61,899 bases of DNA, from the NCBI RefSeq assembly GCF_022096995.1, contig NZ_JACXGQ010000012.1, positions 1 to 61,899 on the forward strand, in the 5' to 3' direction. Origin of the DNA: Yoonia sp. I 8.24. Lineage in GTDB: Bacteria; Pseudomonadota; Alphaproteobacteria; Rhodobacterales; Rhodobacteraceae. The position numbers and the translations under genes were made by a program. Shown in pieces: positions 43,551-55,053 of this stretch; the first letter of the stretch is position 1; the number at the start of each line of letters is the position of its first letter. The notes beneath the pieces were generated by a model. The model did no database searches and was not told the DNA's origin. It was given only the letters and a program-made list of their open reading frames with translations.

Positions 43551-44849
43551 ATGCAGCGAAATCGCTTTCTCGGGGATATTCTATCGCAACTCTTTGACCG
43601 TCGGGGTGCCTTGCACGGAAAAGATGACACGCGCGACATCTACGCGCTTTGCCAGGCATTGCTATCAGCGGAAGGTGAAGTATCCGGTTTTCGGCTCGCT
43701 GCGACGGTGTTAGAACGCTACGCCGCGCTCACGGCTGATGACAAAACGGCGTTCTTTTACTACTTGAATTCCGATCTCGATATTGATGCGGCGAAGATTG
43801 CAGAAATTGCTGCGCAATATGCAAATGAACCGACCCCAGAATTGTTCAAAACGCTGAGCCAAGCAGCGGAACCCAAACGCCAGGAATTATTGCGGCGGTT
43901 GAACCAACCCGTCGGGGCGACGGCGGCACTTGTGTCGATGCGTGTCGATCTGTTGAAGCTGTTGCGCGATCACCCCGATCTAAAACGCACGAACCATGAT
44001 TTTGCGCATTTGTTGCGTAGTTGGTTCAATCGCGGTTTCTTGGTTTTGCAGCAGATTAGCTGGGACACCCCGGCGCGTATTTTGGATAAAATCGTCGCCT
44101 ATGAGGCCGTGCATGAAATCGATGATTGGGACGACTTGCGCCGGCGTTTGTATCCCCCGGATCGGCGTTGCTTTGCGTTCTTTCATCCGGCGATGCCCGA
44201 CGAGCCGCTGATCTTTGTAGAGGTCGCGTTAACAAAAGATATTCCCGGTTCGATCGACCAGCTTTTGTCCGAAGGTCGTACCCCGCTTGATGCCGATCAG
44301 GCGAAATCTGCCGTATTCTACTCTATTTCAAACTGTCAAAAAGGGCTGACCGGGATCAGCTTTGGCAACCTATTGATCAAACAAGTGGTGGCTGAGCTAT
44401 CGCTCGAATGTCCGCAGCTTGAGACATTTGTGACCCTGTCGCCGATTCCAGGGATGAACAAATGGCTTGCGACCCAAGTAGATGATCCTGACCACGGTGC
44501 CGCCGCCCAAGCAATTCTAGCGGGCGACGGCCCCGAAGATGATATTCGCGCGATGGCGGCCCGCTATTTGCTTGTTGCCAAGCGCGGTGACGGCATGCCG
44601 CTTGATCCGGTTACGCGTTTTCACCTTGGCAATGGCGCAGAAGTACACGACATTCACGCGGGCGCCGATAGCTCCGCGAATGGTATGGCGCAATCAAGCG
44701 GTGCAATGGTGAATTATCTTTACAATTTGACGCAAACCGAACGAAATCACGAAGATTTCGCTATGGCGTCAACCCTCGTCGCCGCGCGCAGTGTGCAAAT
44801 CCTGTCAACGGCGTCGCTACAGACAAAACCGAAGGAGCCTACCGCGTGA
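43551..44849 (+). CDS. Malonyl-CoA decarboxylase
   Basis: Converts malonyl-CoA to acetyl-CoA and CO2. The 432-residue protein has the helical N-terminal domain (to about 140) and the GNAT-like catalytic domain with CFAFFHPAMPDEPLIFVEVAL and SISNCQKGLTGISFG, which hold the family's catalytic residues, and YLLVAKRGDGMPLDPVTRFHLGNGA near the C terminus. ATG 43551 has GGAG six bases upstream; in-frame ATG 43539 and TTG 43536 lack a site. It overlaps matB by 4 bases. Confidence 0.94.
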   Translation: MQRNRFLGDILSQLFDRRGALHGKDDTRDIYALCQALLSAEGEVSGFRLAATVLERYAALTADDKTAFFYYLNSDLDIDAAKIAEIAAQYANEPTPELFKTLSQAAEPKRQELLRRLNQPVGATAALVSMRVDLLKLLRDHPDLKRTNHDFAHLLRSWFNRGFLVLQQISWDTPARILDKIVAYEAVHEIDDWDDLRRRLYPPDRRCFAFFHPAMPDEPLIFVEVALTKDIPGSIDQLLSEGRTPLDADQAKSAVFYSISNCQKGLTGISFGNLLIKQVVAELSLECPQLETFVTLSPIPGMNKWLATQVDDPDHGAAAQAILAGDGPEDDIRAMAARYLLVAKRGDGMPLDPVTRFHLGNGAEVHDIHAGADSSANGMAQSSGAMVNYLYNLTQTERNHEDFAMASTLVAARSVQILSTASLQTKPKEPTA

Positions 44850-46339
44850 CAAATACACTTTACGATGCGCTGATCGCGCCACACGCAAACAACACGCAGC
44901 CGTTCATGGATTGCGATGATGGTCAGACGGTCAGCTATGCCGGATTTGTCCAGCGGGTGGCCCAATTGGCGCATGTACTTCGCGACGCTGGCGTGCAACC
45001 CGGTGACCGGATTTTGGTGCAAGCTCCCAAAACGGCGGATACGATCGCATTATACGGGGCCGCGATCCAAGCTGGCGCTGTCTATTTACCGCTAAACACC
45101 GCCTACACGCAGTCAGAGCTCAGCTATTTCGCGGAAGATGCGACGCCCCGTCTGATCATCTGCGATACGAAAGACTTCGCGCGTATTGATGCCGCTTTTG
45201 ATGTTCCCGTTTTGACGATGGCAGCCGATGGATCCGGGACGCTCGCGGATGCGGGGGATGCGGCAAACACATCGTTCGAAACCGTATCACGTGCGCCGGA
45301 TGATCTTGCCGCGCTTTTGTATACTTCTGGCACGACCGGGCGTTCAAAGGGGGCGATGTTATCGCATAAAAACCTACTCTCGAATGCGCGCTCGCTGACA
45401 GACCTGTGGGAAATCGGGGATAAAGATCGGTTGATCCACGCACTACCGATTTTCCATACGCATGGGCTTTTTGTGGCGATGAATACCTCGCTTTTGGCTG
45501 GGGCACAGGTGCGGTTTATGCAAGCGTTTAACCAAGACGCGGTGATCGCAGAGCTACCCAAATCCACCATGTTGATGGGGGTGCCGACATTTTACACGCG
45601 GCTGTTGGATGATCCGCGCCTGACCCGCGAACTTTGCGCAAACATGCGTTTGTTCGTTTCGGGTTCGGCCCCACTATTGGCGGAAACCCATACTGCGTTT
45701 GAACAACGGACCGGCCAGCGTATTTTGGAACGCTACGGGATGACTGAAACCAATATGATCACGTCGAATCCGTTTGCTGGCGACCGGATTGCGGGCACGG
45801 TCGGCTATCCGCTGCCCGGGACCGAAGTGATCATCACTGATCCGGACACTGGCGCACCCGTGCCCGCTGGCGACATTGGCATGATCGAAGTGCGCGGTGA
45901 CAACGTGTTTCAGGGCTATCTCAATATGCCCGAAAAAACCCGCGAAGAGCTGCGCGAGACCGGATTCTTTATCACCGGTGATCTTGGTGTCGCAGCTGAT
46001 GACGGGCGGATCAGCATTGTTGGGCGTCAAAAGGATTTGATTATTTCTGGCGGCTACAACATCTACCCCAAAGAGATCGAAGATGTGATCAACGATGTTG
46101 ATGGCGTCTTGGAAAGCGCCGTCTTTGGCGTGCCGCATCCCGATTTCGGCGAATCCGTTTTGGCGGCCGTTATTCTGGAACCAGAGGCCACGGTGACCAG
46201 CGATGAAATCGCGGCCCAAGTGACGGCAGAACTGGCCCGGTTTAAGCACCCGCGCCGCTATATCATGCGTGATGCGTTGCCGCGCAATACAATGGGTAAG
46301 GTTCAAAAGAACCTTTTGCGCGATGAATATGGGGTATAG
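44846..46339 (+). CDS. matB: Malonyl-CoA synthetase (malonate--CoA ligase)
   Basis: Adenylate-forming ligase that makes malonyl-CoA from malonate, ATP and CoA. The 497-residue protein has the P-loop LLYTSGTTGRSKGAM (about 155), ERYGMTETNM, and GRQKDLIISGGYNIYP with the hinge and catalytic Lys near the C terminus (MGKVQKNLL). The start is GTG 44846, overlapping the decarboxylase stop. With the decarboxylase it converts malonate to acetyl-CoA, so malonate or a malonate-yielding compound is the likely end of the pathway. Confidence 0.94.
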   Translation: MTNTLYDALIAPHANNTQPFMDCDDGQTVSYAGFVQRVAQLAHVLRDAGVQPGDRILVQAPKTADTIALYGAAIQAGAVYLPLNTAYTQSELSYFAEDATPRLIICDTKDFARIDAAFDVPVLTMAADGSGTLADAGDAANTSFETVSRAPDDLAALLYTSGTTGRSKGAMLSHKNLLSNARSLTDLWEIGDKDRLIHALPIFHTHGLFVAMNTSLLAGAQVRFMQAFNQDAVIAELPKSTMLMGVPTFYTRLLDDPRLTRELCANMRLFVSGSAPLLAETHTAFEQRTGQRILERYGMTETNMITSNPFAGDRIAGTVGYPLPGTEVIITDPDTGAPVPAGDIGMIEVRGDNVFQGYLNMPEKTREELRETGFFITGDLGVAADDGRISIVGRQKDLIISGGYNIYPKEIEDVINDVDGVLESAVFGVPHPDFGESVLAAVILEPEATVTSDEIAAQVTAELARFKHPRRYIMRDALPRNTMGKVQKNLLRDEYGV

Positions 46340-46401
46340 CTTCGGGGTTATGTGCGTGTGATAGCTGCGCGCATCTGAACGCCACCCGGAGGAGACCGCC
46401 A

Positions 46402-47124
46402 ATGCCCAACCCAACCGCCGCAATGCTTGTAATCGGCGACGAAATTCTGTCTGGGCGCACGCGCGATGCGAACATGCATCACCTTGCGGGGGAATTGACC
46501 GCTGTCGGTGTCGACCTACGTGAAGTCCGCGTGGTCAGCGATGATCGCCCGGCGATTATCGCAGCTGTGCGCGCATTGTCGGACGGGCATGACCATGTTT
46601 TCACAAGCGGGGGCATTGGCCCTACCCATGATGATATTACCGCTGACTGTATCGCCGCCGCATTTGAGCGCCCCATTGACGTGCGCGACGATGCGCGCGC
46701 ATTGCTGCAAGCGCATTATGATGCGTCCGGCAAGGAGTTGAACGCCGCGCGTTTGCGCATGGCCCGCATTCCAGATGGGGCCATGCTCATCGATAACCCT
46801 GTCAGCGTTGCCCCCGGATTTACGTTGGGCAACGTACATGTCATGGCAGGGGTGCCGTCTGTGTTTCAGGCCATGGTCGCAAGCATTTTGCCGGCTATGA
46901 CGGGTGGCGCGCCATTGCAGTCACGCACCTTGCCATTGATGCAAGGCGAAGGGGATGTTGCCGCGCGCTTGACCGCATTTGCAGAACAGCACAGCGATCT
47001 TTCTGTCGGGTCCTACCCGTTTCAGAAAGATGGCCAATATGGTACAAACCTTGTGCTGCGTGGCAGTGATATTGCGCAGCTGGATTCGGCGCTTCTTGCG
47101 CTAAAGAAGGTGTTTTCTGCATGA
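46402..47124 (+). CDS. CinA/MoaB-type molybdopterin-binding domain protein
   Basis: A 240-residue protein made of the MoaB/MogA-like domain found at the N terminus of CinA. The patterns VIGDEILSGRTRDANMHHLA, FTSGGIGPTHDDITADCIAAAF and MAGVPSVFQAM are diagnostic. The C-terminal amidase domain of CinA is absent, which is common in alphaproteobacteria. A role in nicotinamide-nucleotide or pterin handling is unproven. GGAGG precedes the ATG by eight bases, and the end overlaps the GNAT gene by 4. Confidence 0.9.
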   Translation: MPNPTAAMLVIGDEILSGRTRDANMHHLAGELTAVGVDLREVRVVSDDRPAIIAAVRALSDGHDHVFTSGGIGPTHDDITADCIAAAFERPIDVRDDARALLQAHYDASGKELNAARLRMARIPDGAMLIDNPVSVAPGFTLGNVHVMAGVPSVFQAMVASILPAMTGGAPLQSRTLPLMQGEGDVAARLTAFAEQHSDLSVGSYPFQKDGQYGTNLVLRGSDIAQLDSALLALKKVFSA

Positions 47125-47843
47125 GTTTTCCAGATGCACAAAAACTATATGCGGTGATCGAGGGGACGTGGCCCGCCGCCGTGAAACAGGCGCTTGGCCC
47201 CTGGACAGTCCGGCTTGACGATAGCAACAGCAGCCGGGTCAATGCCGCAACCGCAGAGAAACCCTTTCAAGAAGCCGATATCGAAATCGCCCAAGCGGCG
47301 ATGATTGACGGCGGGCAGCGCCCGCTTTTTATGATTCGCGCGGGCGAAGAACGGCTTGATGCCATGTTGGCTGAACGCGGATATGTGATCAAAGACCCGG
47401 TGTATATGTACGCGGCTGCGGTAGCGGATATCGCGCTACCACGCGACCCGGAGCGCAGTTTTACGGCTTGGCCGCCGCTGGCGGTGCAGGTTGAGATTTG
47501 GGCGCAAGGTGGGATCGGGCCGGGGCGGATCGCGATTATGGATCGCGCCCGCGATCCAAAGGTGACGCTTCTTGGCCGGGTCGGCGATGCGCCTGCAGGC
47601 AGCGTCTATGTCGCGATTGCGGGGGATTGCGCCATGATCCACGCGCTTGAAGTTACGGATTCGCAGCGTCGCAAGGGGCTCGCACGGGATTTGACGATTG
47701 CGGCGGCACATTGGGCGCAAGCGCAGGGCGCGGTCTATCTCACGCTTGTGACAACCCAAGAAAACGAGGCGGCAAATGCGCTCTATACTTCCCTTGGCAT
47801 GACCACTGTGGGACAGTACCACTATCGGATGTTGCTGGAGTAA
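47121..47843 (+). CDS. GNAT-family N-acetyltransferase
   Basis: A 240-residue acetyltransferase. The C-terminal GNAT core has the acetyl-CoA loop as SQRRKGLARDLTIAAAHWA (about 180) and the strand-helix VYLTLVTTQENEAANALYTSLGM. The N-terminal 110 residues form a second, degenerate GNAT-like half. The substrate is not evident. It is coupled to the CinA-like gene upstream. Confidence 0.9.
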   Translation: MSFPDAQKLYAVIEGTWPAAVKQALGPWTVRLDDSNSSRVNAATAEKPFQEADIEIAQAAMIDGGQRPLFMIRAGEERLDAMLAERGYVIKDPVYMYAAAVADIALPRDPERSFTAWPPLAVQVEIWAQGGIGPGRIAIMDRARDPKVTLLGRVGDAPAGSVYVAIAGDCAMIHALEVTDSQRRKGLARDLTIAAAHWAQAQGAVYLTLVTTQENEAANALYTSLGMTTVGQYHYRMLLE

Positions 47844-47847
47844 CCCG

Positions 47848-48828
47848 TTGAATTGCATCCCGCGCCCCATTGCGACCTTAGTTCCCAGCCGGTGCACGGC
47901 GGGTATCTGTTTGCTGTGGGTCTTGGGGACGGCGGGCGGCGCTGAAACATTACAATTCCCGAGCAATGCAACGCTGCAAACCCAAGAAATTGCTGCCTTG
48001 GATAGCTATGCGATGCCCGTCGATATCTGGGCGAATGGTGTCTTACCTGCCGAAATGGTCGAAGGTACCGTGACCAAACAGGCGTGGCGGATCGACACGC
48101 AGGGGCTTACGACTTTGCAACTGCTGCGCCCCTTGCGGGATCAATTGCGCGATGACCGGTATCAGATCGTGTTCGAATGTCAGACTGAGGCCTGCGGTGG
48201 CTTTGATTTCCGTTTCGGCACGATGACATTGCCTCCGCCGGAAATGCAGATCAACATCGGTGATTTTCGGTTCTTGTCGGCGGTGCGGATCGGGGCGGAT
48301 GGCCCCGAACAATTGACCCTATTAGTTACTCGAACCGCGCAGGCAGGATTTGTGCAAGTCGTGCATGTCGGACCTGAATCCCAGACAGCGAAGCTGGCCA
48401 CGGTTGCCGTGGGGCCGGCATTGGGTGCAATCGAGGATGTGAACACTGGCAGTCTCGCGGATCAGCTTGGGGTAAGCGGCCACGCGATCTTAGCAGATTT
48501 GACCTTTGAAATCGGATCGTCGCAATTGGCGGTTGGTAATATGGAGTCACTGCAAGCGTTGGCAGACTATTTGGCGGACCATCCTGATCGCAAAGTCGCG
48601 CTTGTCGGGCATACCGATGCGTCCGGATCGCTTGACGCAAATATTGCGCTTTCTAAACGGCGTGCAGGATCTGTGGTGGAGCGATTGGTTTCTGACTATG
48701 GGGTTGCACGCGCGCAACTCGCGGCGGAGGGCATGGGGTATTTGGCCCCGATCGCTTCCAACTTGACGGAGGCTGGCCGTCAAGAAAACCGCCGGGTTGA
48801 AGTGATCGTTACGTCAACGACTGACTAA
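47848..48828 (+). CDS. OmpA-family outer-membrane/peptidoglycan-associated protein
   Basis: A 326-residue protein with an N-terminal signal (about 1-31, ending GGA). The C-terminal OmpA domain (about 215-320) shows FEIGSSQLAVGNMESL, ALVGHTDASGSLDANIALSKRRA and the closing NRRVEV, so it should bind peptidoglycan. The middle 180 residues are a beta-rich domain without a family I recognise. The start is TTG 47848, supported by GGAG seven bases upstream; no ATG lies nearby. It follows the GNAT gene by four bases. Confidence 0.9.
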   Translation: MNCIPRPIATLVPSRCTAGICLLWVLGTAGGAETLQFPSNATLQTQEIAALDSYAMPVDIWANGVLPAEMVEGTVTKQAWRIDTQGLTTLQLLRPLRDQLRDDRYQIVFECQTEACGGFDFRFGTMTLPPPEMQINIGDFRFLSAVRIGADGPEQLTLLVTRTAQAGFVQVVHVGPESQTAKLATVAVGPALGAIEDVNTGSLADQLGVSGHAILADLTFEIGSSQLAVGNMESLQALADYLADHPDRKVALVGHTDASGSLDANIALSKRRAGSVVERLVSDYGVARAQLAAEGMGYLAPIASNLTEAGRQENRRVEVIVTSTTD

Positions 48829-48829
48829 A

Positions 48830-49585
48830 TTAGTGCATAGGCAGCTGTTCTGTCCATACCACAAGCCGTGCGCGCCCGTCCGCTTTCGCCTTGTACAATG
48901 CTTGATCGGCGCGGGCGAACAACGTGTCCAGCGGTTGATCTGCAAAATTCATCGCCGCTCCAACGGAGAGGGTGACCCTTAGATCGCGCACACTGCTGCC
49001 GTTAACGGGACGAAATATGATGGGTTTCGTCAGGCGTTCGCCAACAGCGCGAGCTTGTTCAAGCGACGTGTTTCGCAAGAAAATAGCGAACTCCTCTCCG
49101 CCGACCCGGCCAATAATATCATCGTGCCGCACGTTTTTGCGGAGCGTTTTGGCAATGCGTTTAAGGCAGATATCGCCCGTTTGATGCCCATATGTATCGT
49201 TGATGCGCTTGAAATTGTCGGCGTCAACAAGCAAGAGCACCCCATCCTTGCATTCTTTGCGGCGGCTGTCGGTATGTTCAAAAAAGGTGCGCCGGTTATT
49301 TAGTCCCGTTAGCCCATCTTTGCGCGACAAGAATGAAAGTTTGCGCTGTAAACGGATCTGAAAAACGATGACGAAGAGGGCAAATAATACAAATGGCCCC
49401 CCCACAAATACCGCATGCAGGACATAATAAAGCGGCGTCACGAGGTGCGACATCCCATACGCCCGCATAAAGCCGACGTTCACGAGGGCGATAAGGCACA
49501 CAACCACTGCAAACCGCCCAACAACGGCTGATCCGCTGCGAGGTTCCAGGATGCGCATAAGCTTGTCAAACCGGGTATCTATCAT
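48830..49585 (-). CDS. Membrane-bound diguanylate cyclase (GGDEF)
   Basis: Makes cyclic di-GMP. The 251-residue protein has two membrane segments (about 22-44 and 54-74) and a GGDEF domain (about 88-245). The active site reads GGEEF and the inhibitory site RHDD lies five residues before it, so activity and product feedback look intact. LSFLSRKDGLTGLNNRRTFF marks the domain start. No sensor domain other than the membrane part is present. It converges with the OmpA gene, one base apart. Confidence 0.94.
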   Translation of the reverse strand: MIDTRFDKLMRILEPRSGSAVVGRFAVVVCLIALVNVGFMRAYGMSHLVTPLYYVLHAVFVGGPFVLFALFVIVFQIRLQRKLSFLSRKDGLTGLNNRRTFFEHTDSRRKECKDGVLLLVDADNFKRINDTYGHQTGDICLKRIAKTLRKNVRHDDIIGRVGGEEFAIFLRNTSLEQARAVGERLTKPIIFRPVNGSSVRDLRVTLSVGAAMNFADQPLDTLFARADQALYKAKADGRARLVVWTEQLPMH

Positions 49586-49651
49586 AGGGCGCGAAAATAG
49601 CGCCGGTTCATTAATTCAGGTTTAATCGCGCAAAGAAAACCGCTCGCGGGC

Positions 49652-50557
49652 TTACCAAGCGTTGGGGTTTTTATCGGCGAATGCGTGCGCAAGAAAATCA
49701 ATGAATGCCCGCACCTTGGGTTGTGTAAACCGTCCAGGAGGGTAGACGGCATAGATGCCTTGGGATTCAACGGGTAGATCAGGAATGGCTTCTTCGACCA
49801 GACCCCGTCGCAAGGCGTCTGCATATAAAAACGACGGCAAATAAGCGATTCCCAATCCGCTTACGCAGGCATTCAACAGCGATTGCCCGTCATTAACCGT
49901 GAGCCAGCCCGCCGTGCGAACCTGCCGTTTTTCACCAGAGGGCGCGGTCAATTTCCACACAGCGGAATTTGACTGATTAGAATAGTGCAATAGCTTGTGA
50001 TCGTTCAGATCATCGATCTTTTCTGGTCGCCCGTATTGCTCAAAATAGGCAGGGCTTGCGATCATGCGCCGGGTTGTTTCGGTTAGTTTGCGCGCGCGTA
50101 GGGTGCTGTCTTCGAGCTCACCAATACGGACGGCCATGTCGAACCCTTCGGAAATCAATTCGACGTAGCGATTGTTCAACACCATGTTGACCGTGATGTC
50201 AGGAAATTCGCGCAAGAAATCCCCCAGCACGGGCGACAGGTGGTTTACCCCAAAATCGGTGGCAACACTGATCCGCAACAGGCCAGAGGGCGCGGATTGC
50301 ATCGAGGTCACAAGCGCATCCGCCTCGCCGGCGTCGTTCAAGACACGGCAAGCGCGGTCGTAATAGGCAAGTCCGATTTCGGTTGGGCTGACGCGGCGGG
50401 TGGTCCGGTTGAGCAGGCGCGCGCCAAGACGCGCTTCAAGCGAGGAAACATGTTTGGATACGGCGGATTTTGAAATCCCCATCTTTTTTGCCGCATCTGT
50501 GAAACCGCCTTGATCAACGACCGTAGCAAAGGCTTCCATTTCCGTCAGGCGATCCAT
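49652..50557 (-). CDS. LysR-family transcriptional regulator
   Basis: A 301-residue regulator. The helix-turn-helix is at the N terminus (MEAFATVVDQGGFTDAAKKMGISKSAVSKHVSSLE, read in pieces), and the effector domain follows with GLLRISVATDFGVNHLSP. ATG 50557 (MDRLTEMEAF) has AGGA six bases upstream. It lies 140 bases downstream of the dienoyl-CoA reductase gene on the same strand and may or may not control it. Its own promoter would lie in 50564-50698. Confidence 0.93.
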   Translation of the reverse strand: MDRLTEMEAFATVVDQGGFTDAAKKMGISKSAVSKHVSSLEARLGARLLNRTTRRVSPTEIGLAYYDRACRVLNDAGEADALVTSMQSAPSGLLRISVATDFGVNHLSPVLGDFLREFPDITVNMVLNNRYVELISEGFDMAVRIGELEDSTLRARKLTETTRRMIASPAYFEQYGRPEKIDDLNDHKLLHYSNQSNSAVWKLTAPSGEKRQVRTAGWLTVNDGQSLLNACVSGLGIAYLPSFLYADALRRGLVEEAIPDLPVESQGIYAVYPPGRFTQPKVRAFIDFLAHAFADKNPNAW

Positions 50558-50698
50558 GCACATTCCTAAAATCTAACTTCACCCACATTTTTTGAGGGAG
50601 AAATCAGGCAGGAATGGGACATATGCCTGACAAATCCGGGGTATCAGCCACGATTTCGTCAGATAGTCGCTTGTTTCAAGGCAGTTTTCGCGTTTCGG

Positions 50699-52876
<2,178 letters not shown>

Positions 52877-52900
52877 TCAATATAATTCCAGCAGCTTTTC

Positions 52901-53131
52901 TTACGAGTGATCGGCCCATTCACTTGCGCAGAGGAGGTCCTGCGAAATTTCTTTTATTGCCTCTTTGGGGCCAGACACATCCCAAACATGCTCCCAGCCG
53001 CCACTCGAATAGCTTGCCACTACGACCTTATCACCCCATTTGTTCAGCCAGTTTTGCATCCAGGTATATTGCTGTGACGGATGGTCATGGAAATCGCCTA
53101 CGAAGATTGTAGCTTTTTGGATATCAGGCAA
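52901..53131 (-). CDS. Small hypothetical protein
   Basis: A 76-residue frame beginning at TTG 53131 (MPDIQKATIFVGDF...), with a purine-rich GGAAG a few bases upstream. The composition looks protein-like, with Trp-rich middle (WMQNWLNKWGDK) and alternating strands. It matches no family I know. A competing frame on the plus strand (52759-53112) reads as low-quality sequence. The start is uncertain. Confidence 0.5.
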   Translation of the reverse strand: MPDIQKATIFVGDFHDHPSQQYTWMQNWLNKWGDKVVVASYSSGGWEHVWDVSGPKEAIKEISQDLLCASEWADHS

Positions 53132-53244
53132 ATTTCTTCCATTTATTAGGTGTGTATGGTGGAATTGGATCTAATCCGAAGAGGATCCGCTTGTAAATTT
53201 TGGCACTGATTGCACTTTAATACGACAGCTGAATTATCTGATAT

Positions 53245-53610
53245 TCAACTGTTTTTACAATGCGCACGGAACGCGGATTTGAGCAGGTCCAACTCAGCGC
53301 GTAAAAGGTCAACTTCGGCGCGGATATCATCTGCTAGAGGGTCTCCGGCTACCAACGAAAAATTGGCGAGTTTGGAACCGTTCTCATCGCTAATCACAAC
53401 GGTTTGTATCCCTTCGGTGATCGCCGCTTCGGGCACCGGAACCGCGACCGTCCAGTGGTTTTGGGTGGTGTCATGCTCTAATGTAACTTCGGACAGTTTT
53501 ACGCCTTGATGTGTCGCGGAGAGCTGCGGTGTTGTGTTGCTGCCTCCGGTCAGTACACCATGCCAAATCCCGTTCTCGATCCGTGTTTTTGTGAGTGTAT
53601 ATTTGGTCAT
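53245..53610 (-). CDS. Hypothetical protein with C-terminal coiled coil
   Basis: A 121-residue protein. The first 85 residues are beta-rich (YTLTKTRIENGIWHGVLTGG, HWTVAVPVPEAAITEG), suggesting a small sandwich; the last 30 form an amphipathic Leu-rich helix (DIRAEVDLLRAELDLLKSAF). No signal peptide. It starts 15 bases after the stop of the next upstream gene and probably shares its transcript. Function unknown; it could be a structural or phage-tail-like accessory protein, but nothing nearby supports phage origin. Confidence 0.75.
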   Translation of the reverse strand: MTKYTLTKTRIENGIWHGVLTGGSNTTPQLSATHQGVKLSEVTLEHDTTQNHWTVAVPVPEAAITEGIQTVVISDENGSKLANFSLVAGDPLADDIRAEVDLLRAELDLLKSAFRAHCKNS

Positions 53611-53625
53611 CCTAAACCCTTCGCC

Positions 53626-54399
53626 CTAGATTTCCGCGCGCGGATAGCGGCACACGGTGATGTCGCGGATCGTAATTTTGTTCATCTGCGGGTTTTCGAA
53701 CAAGAGATCGACCCAGACCTTTTCTGCGCGGGCTTCATTGATTTGCATATACGCGAGATCAAATGCAACCGAGGTTTCAGGATGCTCCGCTGGCAAGGTC
53801 AAAAGGGATTGCTCTGTATTGGGTCCATGTTTCAGGTTCAGCCGCGCATAAATGTTGATCGGTGCCTCGCGGTCGATGACGGCGGCAACCTCAAGAACAT
53901 GTCGTTTTTTCAACCCATCGCAGGCCGATGTGGGCAGATCAAGCACAAGGGACAAGAAACTCCCGTCGAAATGAAATACCTCAAGTGCTACACCATATGC
54001 CGCCAGATCATCGGCGTCAGAATTGCGGTATTGCGACAGTGTGATTTCTTGCTTTTTGCAATCATGAAAAATCGCGATTTCCTTACCAAGACGCGTCTTG
54101 TTTTCTGCAGGGGCCAGCCCGCGTTTGGGCAGCGCAGCCCGCCAAACCATTGGCCGCCATGACCAATCAGTGCCAACAGGGCGCGTAAATGTGTTGGACC
54201 CGATACGTGGGCGCGCCAGACGGGTTTCCGCGATCCGGCTAAGTTCTTGCAGCGGCGTCAATAACTGCCGCGCATTTTGGCGCAGCGCGCGCAGTTTGGT
54301 CAGTTCGGTGCTATTTGCAGCGCGCGCCGCCTTTGTCCACCGCGCGAGCGACACCCTTTGCGCGAGCCGTCCAAGAACTGAATTTGGGTTCATCACCAT
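53626..54399 (-). CDS. Conserved hypothetical protein, possibly DUF6478
   Basis: A 257-residue protein. It resembles, from memory, a Rhodobacterales-restricted family annotated DUF6478; I hold that loosely. The N terminus is basic and helical (RLAQRVSLARWTKAARAANS), then SWRPMVWRAALPKRGLAP, and the C-terminal half is a beta-rich domain (LEVFHFDGSFLSLVLDLP). ATG 54399 has AAGGG six bases upstream; ATG 54393 and a longer start at 54420 are possible. It is followed at once by the 121-residue gene. Confidence 0.75.
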   Translation of the reverse strand: MVMNPNSVLGRLAQRVSLARWTKAARAANSTELTKLRALRQNARQLLTPLQELSRIAETRLARPRIGSNTFTRPVGTDWSWRPMVWRAALPKRGLAPAENKTRLGKEIAIFHDCKKQEITLSQYRNSDADDLAAYGVALEVFHFDGSFLSLVLDLPTSACDGLKKRHVLEVAAVIDREAPINIYARLNLKHGPNTEQSLLTLPAEHPETSVAFDLAYMQINEARAEKVWVDLLFENPQMNKITIRDITVCRYPRAEI

Positions 54400-54440
54400 G
54401 CGCCGCCCTTTGTTGCACACTTAGCTTAGCATGAATGCTC

Positions 54441-55049
54441 TTAAGGTTCAGAAGTCTGCGCAGCCGCTTCAAACACAACAGGTTTTACGCCAGTGGTCAT
54501 TGCATTGAGCAACCAGATTCCAGTGCTGTCATCAAGCGGCACGCTGGCCAACCCGCGCAAAGCGACCGTCACGAGCCGCCCGTTGACGTCTTTGAACGCG
54601 CGCCATTCTTGTGTCTGCAGGCCCGGTAGGCTGTGCGGTGCGCTGTCATTGAAGTGGACGATAACGCGGCCATCGGCGGCTTGGGCTTCAACTGCGCTGA
54701 TCGTGCTGCTATCGCCGCTACTGCTAAGTAGTGCCGCACCCGTGTTGCTTTTTAGAAAATCACGCAGTGCGGTTTCGGAGCCGTCCACCGCGCCAGTGTT
54801 CGCCGCGCCGATTTGAATTGTTGCGACAGCCGCTGCGCTGGGCATCGCCTGTGTGCCGCCCAGAGAGGCGCAAGGCGCAATTACAGCAAACCCGGCGCCG
54901 GGTTTGCTGGCCGGGCCGTCAACGCAATACCCGGTTGGGGCTTGGACGATGACACTGCTTTCGACGAAAATCACAGAATTTTGCGTGGCAACCGGGGTGC
55001 AAGCGGGAATCGCCAACACCCCAGCAAAACACGCGAGAGCGCGGATCAT
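54441..55049 (-). CDS. Probable lipoprotein of unknown function
   Basis: A 202-residue exported protein. The N terminus MIRALACFAGVLAIPACTP has a lipobox-like IPAC, so Cys17 is the probable lipidated residue. The mature part is small-residue-rich, with VESSVIVQAPTGYCVDGPAS and a C-terminal domain EWRAFKDVNGRLVTVALRG. The start at 55049 lies four bases after the ilvD stop, so it may be read through from ilvD. The longer open frame upstream lies in ilvD and is not used. No family recognised. Confidence 0.8.
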   Translation of the reverse strand: MIRALACFAGVLAIPACTPVATQNSVIFVESSVIVQAPTGYCVDGPASKPGAGFAVIAPCASLGGTQAMPSAAAVATIQIGAANTGAVDGSETALRDFLKSNTGAALLSSSGDSSTISAVEAQAADGRVIVHFNDSAPHSLPGLQTQEWRAFKDVNGRLVTVALRGLASVPLDDSTGIWLLNAMTTGVKPVVFEAAAQTSEP

Positions 55050-55053
55050 GTAC

